NCBI RefSeq assembly: GCF_003667505.1
Contig: NZ_RCVJ01000137.1
Span: 20,663 to 84,662 of the forward strand
Reading direction: 5' to 3'
Source of the DNA: Micromonospora sp. BL4
Lineage (GTDB): Bacteria; Actinomycetota; Actinomycetes; Mycobacteriales; Micromonosporaceae
Length of the DNA: 64,000 nucleotides
A model generated the notes under the pieces. That model ran no database searches. It was given only the letters and a program-made list of their open reading frames with translations, and was not told the DNA's origin. Shown piece by piece: positions 44,985 through 53,253 of the stretch (the first letter of the stretch is position 1; each line of letters begins with the position of its first letter). The translations under genes and the position numbers were made by a program.

Positions 44985-47767
44985 CACGAGTGCAAATAAC
45001 CGTGCTGCGCGGCCGCAACGACGAGTGCCGGGCTGTCCGGAGCCTGCTCGACGGGATGACCGACGGCGGTGGCGCCCTGCTGTTGCACGGCGAGCCGGGG
45101 TCGGGCCGGACCGCGCTGGTCGGCTACGCCCACCGGTACGCCGAGCGCTGCGCCGTGCTGGCCGCGACCGGCCTGGCCGAGGAGGCCGCGCTACCGTACG
45201 CCGGCCTGCAACGCCTGCTCGATCCGCTGCTCGACCGGGCCACCGCCCTGCCCGAGCACCAGTGGCGCCTGCTGCGGCGCGCGCTGGACGGAGAGGGCTG
45301 CCCGGCCGACCGCCAGCTGGCACTGTCGATGGCCGTGCTCGGGCTGCTCGCCGCCGCCGCACGGGACCGCCCGCTGCTCGCCACCATGGACGACGTCGAC
45401 CGGGGGGACCGGCAGACCGCCCGGGTGCTGGCCTTCGTGGCCCGCCGGCTCCGGCACCTGCCGGTCGCCGTCCTGCTCACCGCCGACGCCACCGCCACGG
45501 TCGACGGGATACCGGCGCACCGGCTCGGACCCCTGAACGAACGGGAGAGTGCCGCCGTCCTCACCGACCGGTTGGCCGAGCGACCCGCCGCGCCGGTGGT
45601 GGCAGCGCTCGCCGCGGTCGGCGGCGGCAACCCGCAGGCACTGGTGGACCTCGCCGCGGTGCTCACCCCCGGGCAGGGGCGGGGGGAGGAGCCGCTGCCG
45701 TGCGCGCCACCGGCCGACGGCGCGCTGGGCCGCGCCTACCGGGCCCGGCTGGACCGGTTGCCGCGGGACACCCGACGGATGCTGCTGCTCGCCGCGCTCG
45801 ACGAGGACGGGCAGCCGGCCACCCTGATCCGGGCGGCGTCGGTCGCCGGCGCCACGGTCGAGGCGCTCGCCCCGGCGGAGGTCGCCGGCCTGGTCCGCGT
45901 CGAGCCAAGGGGCGTCACGTTCCCCCAGCCGCTGGCCCGTGCGATGGTCGCGGCCGGCGCGCCGCTGGCGGAGCGCCGCGCGGCGCACCGGCTGCTCGCG
46001 AGCGTGCTCGACCCGGACGGGCACCGGCTGCGCCGGGCGATGCACCTCGCCGCCGCGACGACGGGTGCCGACCCGGCTCTCGCCACCGAGCTGGAACAAG
46101 CGGCGGCCGGTGGGGAGGGCGGCTGGGCCGCCGCCTCCGCGGCGCTGTGCCGGGCCGCCGAACTCAGCGACCAGCCGGCCCGAGCGGCCGCCCGCCTGCT
46201 GGCCGCCGCCCGGTACGCCTGGACCGCGGGCCAACCCGGTCAGGCCCGGCTGCTGCTCGACCGCCTCCGCGCCATCCCCGCGGACGGAACCTTCGCCGGT
46301 CACGCCGATCTGCTGCGCGGCGAGTTGGAGCTGCGGTGTGACGCCGCCCCGGTCGCGTCGGCCACCCTGCTGTCCGCCGCCGGGGCGGTGGCCGGCACCG
46401 ACCGCGCTCTCGCGTTGGCCGCGCTGGCGCGGGCCGGCGAGGCGGTCTGCTTCGCCGGCGACCAGTACCGGTACGCCGAGGTCGGGCGCCGGGCACGGGC
46501 GTTGCGGCGCCCGAACGACCCGCCGGCGACCGAGTTGACGAGTTCCCTGGTCGCCGGGGTGGCGGCCACCCTGCGAGGCGACCATGAGCGGGCCGGCCCC
46601 GCGCTGCGACGTGCCGTCGTGCTGGGCGGCCGGTTGACCGGGCCGGCGCTGACCCCGACCGCGCTCACCTGCGCGGCGGCGGCCGGCCTGGTGGTCGCCG
46701 TGGACGGCGCGGCGCACCGGCTCGCCGAGCGCGCCGTCGGGCTGGCCCGCGACCGGGGCGAACTGTCCATGCTGTCCCGGGCGCTGGAGCTGCGGGCCGT
46801 CGCGGAGTACTGGTTGGGCCGGCACGACGCGGCGGCGGAGACGTCCCGCGAGGGCCTGCGCGTCGCCCGCGCCACCGGCCAGGTCAACTGCGCCAACGTC
46901 CACCTGGGCATGCTCGCCGTGCTGGCCGCCGTCCGGGCCGACCGGGACACCAGTCTGCGGCGGATCCGGGAGATCGGCGAGGCGCCGACGCCGGGCAGCC
47001 GGCCACACGCGTTCGCCGGGTGGGCGCTGGCGGTGCTCGACCTGGTCGACGGACGGCACGCCGAGGCGGCGGCCCGACTGGCGTCCCTGGCCCGTCTCGG
47101 TACCGGCCGGGGACAGGTTCTCGTGCAGGTGATGGCCACGCCGTACCTGGTGGAGGCGGCCGCCCACCTGGCGCACCGGCCGGCGGCGACGGCCGCGCTC
47201 GCCGTCTTCGACCGATGGGCCAGCAGCACGGCGAGCCCGTTGCGCCGGGCGCTCTCCGCCCGGTGTCACGCGCTGCTCGCGCCCCGGGGGAGCGCCGAGG
47301 CCGAGCGGGAGTTCCGGACGGCGCTGCGGCTGCACCCGATGGAGGCCGGCACGTTCGAGCGGGCACGCACCGAGTTGCTCTTCGGTCAGGAGCTGCGCCG
47401 CAGCAGGCGTCCGCGTGACGCCCGCGCACACCTGCACCGGGCCCGCGAGACGTTCACCCTGCTCGGGGCGAGCTGCTGGGCCGAGCAGGCCACCGCGGAG
47501 CTGCGGGCGGCCGGCGAGTCGGTGGGTCCGCCCGACCTGCCGGCGGCACGGCTGTTGACCGGTCAGCAGCTACGGATCGCCGAGCTGGTCGCGGAGGGCG
47601 CCACCAACCGGGAGATCGCCGCCCGGATGTTCCTGTCCACCCGCACGGTGGACCATCACCTGCGCAACGTGTTCCACCGGCTCGGCATCCGGTCCCGTAC
47701 CGAGCTGGTCCGCGCGTTCGCCGGCCGGGCACCGTCCGCCCTGGACGACGTAAACTATCACCGCTAG
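44972..47767 (+). CDS. Large LuxR-family (LAL) transcriptional regulator
   Basis: A 931-residue protein. The N-terminal AAA-like ATPase domain begins at LRGRNDECRAVRSLL. The Walker A-like loop is GEPGSGRT (40-47) with Arg where Lys is expected, and the Walker B-like segment is PLLATMDDVDRGD. The middle (~360-840) is helical, TPR-like and Ala/Arg-rich. The C-terminal LuxR HTH is at ~862-917 (LTGQQLRIAELVAEGATNREIAARMFLSTRTVDHHL). ATG 44972 was chosen; in-frame GTGs at 44990 and 45002 are alternatives. It probably activates the neighbouring catabolic genes on binding an inducer. The missing Walker Lys makes ATP hydrolysis doubtful. Confidence 0.85.
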   Translation: MVTASRVQITVLRGRNDECRAVRSLLDGMTDGGGALLLHGEPGSGRTALVGYAHRYAERCAVLAATGLAEEAALPYAGLQRLLDPLLDRATALPEHQWRLLRRALDGEGCPADRQLALSMAVLGLLAAAARDRPLLATMDDVDRGDRQTARVLAFVARRLRHLPVAVLLTADATATVDGIPAHRLGPLNERESAAVLTDRLAERPAAPVVAALAAVGGGNPQALVDLAAVLTPGQGRGEEPLPCAPPADGALGRAYRARLDRLPRDTRRMLLLAALDEDGQPATLIRAASVAGATVEALAPAEVAGLVRVEPRGVTFPQPLARAMVAAGAPLAERRAAHRLLASVLDPDGHRLRRAMHLAAATTGADPALATELEQAAAGGEGGWAAASAALCRAAELSDQPARAAARLLAAARYAWTAGQPGQARLLLDRLRAIPADGTFAGHADLLRGELELRCDAAPVASATLLSAAGAVAGTDRALALAALARAGEAVCFAGDQYRYAEVGRRARALRRPNDPPATELTSSLVAGVAATLRGDHERAGPALRRAVVLGGRLTGPALTPTALTCAAAAGLVVAVDGAAHRLAERAVGLARDRGELSMLSRALELRAVAEYWLGRHDAAAETSREGLRVARATGQVNCANVHLGMLAVLAAVRADRDTSLRRIREIGEAPTPGSRPHAFAGWALAVLDLVDGRHAEAAARLASLARLGTGRGQVLVQVMATPYLVEAAAHLAHRPAATAALAVFDRWASSTASPLRRALSARCHALLAPRGSAEAEREFRTALRLHPMEAGTFERARTELLFGQELRRSRRPRDARAHLHRARETFTLLGASCWAEQATAELRAAGESVGPPDLPAARLLTGQQLRIAELVAEGATNREIAARMFLSTRTVDHHLRNVFHRLGIRSRTELVRAFAGRAPSALDDVNYHR

Positions 47768-47771
47768 TTTA
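47751..47771 (+). promoter_or_regulatory. Operator TAAACTA-N7-TAGTTTA before acyl-CoA dehydrogenase
   Basis: Perfect 7-bp arms (47751-47757 and 47765-47771) around TCACCGC, overlapping the luxR stop codon and ending 6 nt before the ATG. Its AT-rich arms stand out in this GC-rich region. Confidence 0.65.
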
Positions 47772-47777
47772 AGGGTC

Positions 47778-48926
47778 ATGGAGCTCACCCTCTCCGCCGA
47801 GCAGGCGGCGGTCCGCCAGCTCGCCGCCGAGTTCGTCGACCGGGAACTGGTGCCGCACGCGGCCGCCTGGGACCGCCGCGAGTCGGTCGATCCGGCCGTC
47901 GTCGGCATGCTCGGCGACCTGGGCTTCCTGGGGCTCACCATCGCCGAGTCCGACGGCGGCTCCGAGGGCGACCACCTCGCGTACTGCCTGGTCCTGGAGG
48001 AACTCGGCCGGGGAGACTCGGCCGTGCGCGGCATCGTGTCCGTCACGCTCGGCCTGGTCGCCAAGTCGATCGCCGCACACGGGTCGGCCGCGCAGCGGGC
48101 CGAGTGGCTGCCCCGGCTCTGCTCCGGGGCCGCGCTCGGCTGCTTCGCGCTGACCGAGCCGGACAGCGGCTCGGACGCGGCCGCCCTGCGCACGCGCGCG
48201 GTGCGCGACGGCACCGACTGGCTGCTCACCGGCACGAAGACGTTCATCACCAACGGCACCACCGCCGACGTCGCGTTGGTCTTCGCCCGCACCGGTGGCC
48301 CGGGGCACCGGGGCATCACCGCTTTCCTGGTGCCCACCGGGAGCTCGGGGCTGACCCGGCGGGAGATCCACGGCAAGCTCGGCCTGCGCGGCCAGGCCAC
48401 CGGTGAGTTGCGCTTCGACGAGGTACGGGTGCCCGACGCGGCCCGCCTCGGCGCCGAGGGCAGCGGCTTCCGTCTGGCGTTGGCCACCCTCGCCAAGGGC
48501 CGGATGTCGGTCGCCGCCGGTTGCGTCGGCATCGCCCAGGGCTGCCTGGACGCGGCGGTCGGCTACGCCGGGCAGCGGACCCAGTTCGGCAAGCCGATCG
48601 CCGGCCACCAGCTCGTCCAGCAGCTGCTCGCCAGCATCGCGGTGGACACCGCCGCGGCCCGGCTCCTGGTGTGGCAGGTGGCCGACCTGATCGACCGCGG
48701 CCAGCCGTTCGCGACCGAGGCGTCGATGGCCAAGCTGTTCGCGAGCGAGGCCGCCGTCCGGGCGGCCAACAACGCGGTCCAGGTGTTCGGGGGGTACGGC
48801 TACATCGACGAGTACCCGGTCGGCAAGTACCTCCGTGATGCCCGGGTCGCCACCCTCTACGAGGGCACCAGCCAGATCCAGGAGCTCCTCATCGGGCGGG
48901 CGCTCACCGGAGTCAACGCCTTCTAG
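47778..48926 (+). CDS. Acyl-CoA dehydrogenase
   Basis: A 382-residue FAD enzyme of the short/medium-chain type. The N-terminal helical domain starts MELTLSAEQAAVRQLAAEFV. CFALTEPDSGSDAAAL and TKTFITNGTTADVALVFAR are the flavin/substrate motifs. The catalytic Glu is in RVATLYEGTSQIQ (~365). QVFGGYGYIDEYPVGKYLRDAR is also typical. It has a perfect inverted repeat directly upstream, and the AGGG Shine-Dalgarno spacing is short. It would introduce the 2,3-double bond into an acyl-CoA; with the SDR this fits a small acid or branched-chain degradation module that the Liv-type importer might supply. Confidence 0.92.
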   Translation: MELTLSAEQAAVRQLAAEFVDRELVPHAAAWDRRESVDPAVVGMLGDLGFLGLTIAESDGGSEGDHLAYCLVLEELGRGDSAVRGIVSVTLGLVAKSIAAHGSAAQRAEWLPRLCSGAALGCFALTEPDSGSDAAALRTRAVRDGTDWLLTGTKTFITNGTTADVALVFARTGGPGHRGITAFLVPTGSSGLTRREIHGKLGLRGQATGELRFDEVRVPDAARLGAEGSGFRLALATLAKGRMSVAAGCVGIAQGCLDAAVGYAGQRTQFGKPIAGHQLVQQLLASIAVDTAAARLLVWQVADLIDRGQPFATEASMAKLFASEAAVRAANNAVQVFGGYGYIDEYPVGKYLRDARVATLYEGTSQIQELLIGRALTGVNAF

Positions 48927-49009
48927 CCCTCGTCCGGCCTCTCGCCGGCCCGGCGTGCCGCGTCCGGGCTGAGTGACACGTCCGGGCTGCCGGTCAGACG
49001 ATCAGCGTG

Positions 49010-50002
49010 TCAGTCCCGGCCGAGCACCGTGCCGAGCCAGCGCAGCTGACGGCGGACGTGGACGGCCTCCCCGCCCTCGTGGCCGTTGAACGGGTAGACG
49101 TGCATCTCGCGCTCGGGCGGGAGCGGTCGGCCGGTCGCGCAGCCGTACTGGTTGTAGGCGGCGAAGCCGGTGCTCGGCGGGCAGACGGTGTCCCGCAGGC
49201 CGATCCCGAAGTGCGCCGGCGCCGTCGCCCGCCGCGCGAAGGACACCCCGTCGACATAGGACAGGGTGCGTCGGGCCGCCTCCTCGGCCTCGCGGTGCAC
49301 CGCCAGGTACCGGGCGATCTCCCCGTACGGCGCGGCGTCGGTCAGTCCGATGGCCCGCTGGACGTCGCAGAGGAACGGCGCCGTGGTCACCAGCGCCGCG
49401 AGATCGCCGGCGAGACCGGCCACCGCGAGGGCGAGGCCGCCACCCTGGCTGTTGCCGACCACGGCGATCCGACTCGCGTCGACGCCCGGAAGTGCCCGGG
49501 CCGCGTCGACGGCCCGGACCGCGTCGGTGATCAGGCGGCGGTAGTGGTAGTCGCGCGGGTCCAGGATTCCCCACGTCGCCGGCCACGGACCGCCGGGAGC
49601 CCCCTGCCGATCCGGGGTGTCACCGGCGGCGTACTGCCCCGCCTGGCCCCGGTTGTCCATCAGCAGGTGCGCGTATCCGGCGACCGGCCAGGTCAGCCGT
49701 TCGTGCGGCAGGCCGCGGCCGCGCCCGTAGCCGGCGTACTCGACCACGGTCGGCAGCGGCGTCGGCACCCCCGCCGGGCGGGTGTACCAGGCCCGCACCG
49801 GGTCGCCGTCGAAGCCGGCGAACGTCACGTCCCAGGAGTCGACCAACCGCAGGTCGGTGGGTTCCGGACGGACCTCGACGAGCACCGGCCGGTCGGCCGC
49901 GGCGGCGAGGGTGTCGCGCCAGAACCGGTCGAAGTCGTCGGGTTCGACGACGGTGGGCGCGTACCGCTTCAGCTGGTCGAGGGACGGGTCGAGGTGGGGC
50001 AC
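49010..50002 (-). CDS. Acetyl xylan esterase/cephalosporin-C deacetylase-like hydrolase
   Basis: A 330-residue cytoplasmic alpha/beta hydrolase of the AXE1 (CE7) family. Ser is in GNSQGGG (~180), Asp in LRDTVCPPST (~270) and His in PFNGHEGG (~303). RGQAG in MDNRGQAGQ is the CE7 RGQ motif. It lies 16 nt downstream of the LacI gene, same strand, so they form one unit. It would deacetylate imported xylo-oligosaccharides. It begins at GTG. Confidence 0.88.
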   Translation of the reverse strand: MPHLDPSLDQLKRYAPTVVEPDDFDRFWRDTLAAAADRPVLVEVRPEPTDLRLVDSWDVTFAGFDGDPVRAWYTRPAGVPTPLPTVVEYAGYGRGRGLPHERLTWPVAGYAHLLMDNRGQAGQYAAGDTPDRQGAPGGPWPATWGILDPRDYHYRRLITDAVRAVDAARALPGVDASRIAVVGNSQGGGLALAVAGLAGDLAALVTTAPFLCDVQRAIGLTDAAPYGEIARYLAVHREAEEAARRTLSYVDGVSFARRATAPAHFGIGLRDTVCPPSTGFAAYNQYGCATGRPLPPEREMHVYPFNGHEGGEAVHVRRQLRWLGTVLGRD

Positions 50003-50018
50003 GGGTCCTCGCAGGGCG

Positions 50019-51056
50019 TCAGGGCAGGTGGGCGGGGGGTGCGGTGCTCTCGCGTACGACCAGTTCGGTCACCAGGTCGATCCGGCTCGTCGCCGGCTCG
50101 ACGCCCCGCGCCAGCCCGAGCAGCATCTGGGTGGCGATGCCGGCCATGTCGTGCAACGGCTGGTTGATCGTGGTCAGGGCGGGGTCCGTCCAGGCGGCGA
50201 GCGGCAGGTTGTCGTACCCGATCACCGACAGGTCCTCGGGGACCCGTAGGCCGCACTGCCGGGCGGCCCGCAGCACCCCCATGGCCTGGATGTCCGAGCC
50301 GGCGAAGACGGCGGTCGGGCGATCCGGCCGGCGCAGCAACTGCAGGCCGTGGTCGTGGCCGGCGGTCGCGGAGAAGCTGCCGTAGCGGACCAGCTCGCGG
50401 TCGACCGCGACGCCGGCCTCGTCGTGGGCGGACTGGAAGCCGGCGGCCCGGGCCCGGCTGCAGAGCACGTCGGGTGGCCCGGAGATGAGCGCGATCCGTC
50501 GGTGCCCCAGCTCCAGCAGGTGCCGGGTGGCGAGCAGGCCGCCGTTCCAGTTGTTCGATCCGACGGTGGGCACCGAGGCCGAGGTCGCGCTGTCGGTGTC
50601 GACGACGACGAAGGGGATCCCCTGACGCCGCAGCTGCTGTTGCTGGGCCTCGGCCAGGTGGCAGAGGACGAACAGCAGGCCCAGCGGTCGGTCGGCGAGC
50701 AGCGCGTCCAGCCACCGTGCCGGCGGGCGGTGCGCGCCACCGAGCTGGGAGACGGCGAGCCGGACGCCCGCTTCGCTGGCGACCGCCTCGACGCCGCGCA
50801 GGATCTCCATGGCCCATCCGGCGTCGAACTCGTGGAACACGAGATCGATGCGACCGTCGCCGGACGACGGCTTCCTGCCCCGGCGCTGGTACCGGTGGCG
50901 GTCGAGGCTGGCCTCGACCCGGGCCCGGGTGCCGGGCGCGACGTCTGTACGGCCATTGAGGACCTTGGAGACCGTGGCGACCGAGACGCCGACGTCGTTG
51001 GCGATCGTCGCGATGGTGGTGGAGGCGGGTGGGTCGAGCGGGCGGTGCTCTGTCAT
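50019..51056 (-). CDS. LacI-family repressor of the xylan locus
   Basis: A 345-residue LacI protein. The HTH and hinge (TTIATIANDVGVSVATVSKVLNGRTDVAPGTRARVEAS) span ~17-50. The periplasmic-binding-like effector domain follows (IDLVFHEFDAGWAMEILRGVEA ... SDIQAMGVLRAARQCGLRVPEDLSVIGYDN). The ATG at 51056 was chosen; the longer frame upstream is non-coding. Its own promoter region contains TCCGAAAGTTTCGGA, so it probably autoregulates and represses the divergent importer/glycosidase operon until a xylo-oligosaccharide binds. Confidence 0.9.
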   Translation of the reverse strand: MTEHRPLDPPASTTIATIANDVGVSVATVSKVLNGRTDVAPGTRARVEASLDRHRYQRRGRKPSSGDGRIDLVFHEFDAGWAMEILRGVEAVASEAGVRLAVSQLGGAHRPPARWLDALLADRPLGLLFVLCHLAEAQQQQLRRQGIPFVVVDTDSATSASVPTVGSNNWNGGLLATRHLLELGHRRIALISGPPDVLCSRARAAGFQSAHDEAGVAVDRELVRYGSFSATAGHDHGLQLLRRPDRPTAVFAGSDIQAMGVLRAARQCGLRVPEDLSVIGYDNLPLAAWTDPALTTINQPLHDMAGIATQMLLGLARGVEPATSRIDLVTELVVRESTAPPAHLP

Positions 51057-51072
51057 CGCAGCCTCGGCAGCA

Positions 51073-51087
51073 TCCGAAAGTTTCGGA
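51073..51087. promoter_or_regulatory. LacI operator at the regulator promoter
   Basis: TCCGAAA-G-TTTCGGA is a perfect 15-bp palindrome 17 nt upstream of the lacI start. On the regulator strand TAAGGT lies just before it as a -10 candidate. Confidence 0.7.
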
Positions 51088-51164
51088 GACCTTAACACGA
51101 TCGGGTGTTCCCGCCATCCGGGGCTGAGCGCAGAAAGGGATTGACATGGGTCGAGTTGGAGCCC

Positions 51165-51230
51165 TTGACACACATCGATGACGCACTTAGGTTGCCGAAA
51201 AGGTTGCGCAGGTTTCCGGAAAGTTTCGGG
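51165..51230 (+). promoter_or_regulatory. Promoter and second LacI operator of the xylan importer operon
   Basis: TTGACA (51165-51170), 17 nt, TAGGTT (51188-51193) is a near-consensus vegetative promoter. A variant operator TTCCGGAAAGTTTCGGG (51214-51230) lies about 15 nt downstream of the expected start point, suited to roadblock repression. CCGAAAAGGTTGCG (from 51195) is a weaker half-match at the start point. Confidence 0.68.
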
Positions 51231-51300
51231 TCGCGTACCGCTCGCCATGCAACCGGTCCCCGCGCGGACGCGGATGTGGCCCGAGCTGAAGGGGTCTGGC

Positions 51301-52296
51301 ATGAGAGGTCCGGTGTCGGTCGACAGCGGCGCGTCGTCCGGCGACGTCGCACCGGCGGAGACCACCGTCCGCGCCCCGCTCGCGCCGCGCCGTCGACGGA
51401 GCTGGCGGCAGGCGTGGCGCCGGGACTGGCAGCTCTACTCGCTGGCCGTGCTGCCGCTGCTGTTCTTCCTGGTCTTCCGGTATCTGCCGATGATCGGGAA
51501 CATCATCGCGTTCCGGCGCTTCAAGCCGGGCGGCAGCATCTTCGGTGAGTACTGGGTGGGGTTGCGGTACTTCCGGATGTTCTTCACCGACCCGACGTTC
51601 TGGGAAGCGTTCACCAACACCCTGGTGATCGGTGCGTTGACCCTGCTGTTCTGCTTCCCGCTGCCGATCGTGCTGGCGCTGCTGCTCAACGAGGTGCGTG
51701 CCCGTCGGTTCAAGCGGTTCGTCCAGTCCGTGTCCTACCTGCCGCACTTCCTGTCGATCGTGATCGTGGCGGCGATGGTCATGCAGTTCACCTCGGTCGA
51801 CGGCACGGCCAACCAACTCGTCCGGCTGTTCGGCGGCGACCCGGTGGCGTTCCTGCAACATCCGGAGTGGTTCCGCACCATCTACGTCTCGTCCGAGGTC
51901 TGGCAGACCGTCGGCTGGGGCACGATCCTCTACCTCGCGGCCCTCACCACCATCGACGAGGATCTGTACCAGGCCGCCCGGATCGACGGCGCCAGCCGGC
52001 TGCGGCAGACCTGGCACGTGACGTTGCCCGGCATCCGACCGACGATGGTGACCCTGCTGATCCTCAACATCGGCAGCTTCATGGCGGTCGGGTTCGAGAA
52101 GATCCTGCTGCTCTACAACCCGCTGACCTACCCGACCGCGGACGTGATCTCCACCTACCTGTTCCGGATGGGCTTCCAGTCCAGCAACTTCAGCTACGCC
52201 GCCGCCATCGGTCTCTTCGAGGCGGTGATCGGGCTGGTCCTGGTCCTGTCGGCGAACCTCATCTCCCGCCGTACGGTGGGGACGAGCCTGTGGTGA
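51301..52296 (+). CDS. CUT1 sugar ABC permease (LplB-like)
   Basis: A 331-residue permease with six helices after a ~40-residue polar head. The EAA loop is EDLYQAARIDGASRLRQTWHVTLPGIRPT. LYNPLTYPTADVISTYLFRMGF is characteristic of the LplB/YteP group that imports aldouronic acid-like oligosaccharides. The ATG at 51301 was chosen on GAAGGGG, excluding the longer frame. First gene of a probable seven-gene operon; GTGA-coupled to the next permease. Confidence 0.88.
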   Translation: MRGPVSVDSGASSGDVAPAETTVRAPLAPRRRRSWRQAWRRDWQLYSLAVLPLLFFLVFRYLPMIGNIIAFRRFKPGGSIFGEYWVGLRYFRMFFTDPTFWEAFTNTLVIGALTLLFCFPLPIVLALLLNEVRARRFKRFVQSVSYLPHFLSIVIVAAMVMQFTSVDGTANQLVRLFGGDPVAFLQHPEWFRTIYVSSEVWQTVGWGTILYLAALTTIDEDLYQAARIDGASRLRQTWHVTLPGIRPTMVTLLILNIGSFMAVGFEKILLLYNPLTYPTADVISTYLFRMGFQSSNFSYAAAIGLFEAVIGLVLVLSANLISRRTVGTSLW

Positions 52297-53201
52297 CCCT
52301 CGGCACCAGACGAGACGCGCCCAGGACGCGCGGGCCGGTGGACAGCCGCGGCTACCGGATCTTCCGGATCGTCAACACGATCGTCCTGATCGGCGTCGTG
52401 ATCGTGACGCTGTACCCGTTCCTCAACATCGTGGCCCGCTCGCTCAGCGACGAGGCGTACATCATCGCCGGGAAGGTGACCCTCGTCCCGCGTGGCTTCG
52501 ACGTGACCGGCTACAAGCTGGTGATGTCCGACGCGATGTTCTGGACGAACTACCGCAACACCGTGGTGTACACGGTGGTGGCCACGCTCATCTCGATCGT
52601 GCTGACCACGTGTTACGCGTACGTGCTGTCGAAGCCGCAGCTCAAGGGGCGGGGCCTCCTGGTCGGGGTCGCGCTGTTCACCATGTTCTTCTCCGGCGGT
52701 CTGATCCCCAACTATGTGCTGGTCACCAGTCTGGGCATGAAGAACACCATCTGGGCCGTGGTGATCCCCAACGCCATCAGCGTGTTCAACCTGCTGGTCA
52801 TGAAGGCGTTCTTCGAGAGCCTGCCGACCGAGTTGGAGGAGGCGGCGGCGGTCGACGGGCTGAACACCTACGGCATCCTGCTGCGGATCGTGCTGCCGTT
52901 GTCGAAGGCGATCATCGCCACGATGGTGCTCTTCTACGCGGTCTCCTTCTGGAACTCGTGGTTCACCGCGTTCCTCTACTTCGACCGGCAGGACCTGCTC
53001 CCGGTCACCGTTTACCTGCGCAACCTCATCGCCGGCGCCACCAGCGCCGAGTCGGCAGCCGCCGACGCCGACAAGGTCCAGGCGGCGGCCACCTTCCAGG
53101 CCGTGACGATCGTGCTCACCACCCTGCCCATCCTGGCCGTCTACCCCTTCGTCCAGCGGTACTTCGTCTCGGGCGTGATGCTCGGCGCGGTCAAGGGATG
53201 A
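52293..53201 (+). CDS. CUT1 sugar ABC permease (LplC/YtcP-like)
   Basis: A 302-residue six-helix permease. The EAA loop is TELEEAAAVDGLNTYGILLRIVLPLSKAI; SFWNSWFTAFLYF and the C-terminal QRYFVSGVMLGAVKG are hallmark endings of the YtcP group. GTG overlaps the stop of the first permease. It partners that permease; no ATPase gene is present in the locus, so an MsiK-type shared ATPase is expected. Confidence 0.88.
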   Translation: MTLGTRRDAPRTRGPVDSRGYRIFRIVNTIVLIGVVIVTLYPFLNIVARSLSDEAYIIAGKVTLVPRGFDVTGYKLVMSDAMFWTNYRNTVVYTVVATLISIVLTTCYAYVLSKPQLKGRGLLVGVALFTMFFSGGLIPNYVLVTSLGMKNTIWAVVIPNAISVFNLLVMKAFFESLPTELEEAAAVDGLNTYGILLRIVLPLSKAIIATMVLFYAVSFWNSWFTAFLYFDRQDLLPVTVYLRNLIAGATSAESAAADADKVQAAATFQAVTIVLTTLPILAVYPFVQRYFVSGVMLGAVKG

Positions 53202-53253
53202 CGCCGGCCAACCCGCACCCTCCACCCCCAACCCACCACCGAAAGGACGAGCC

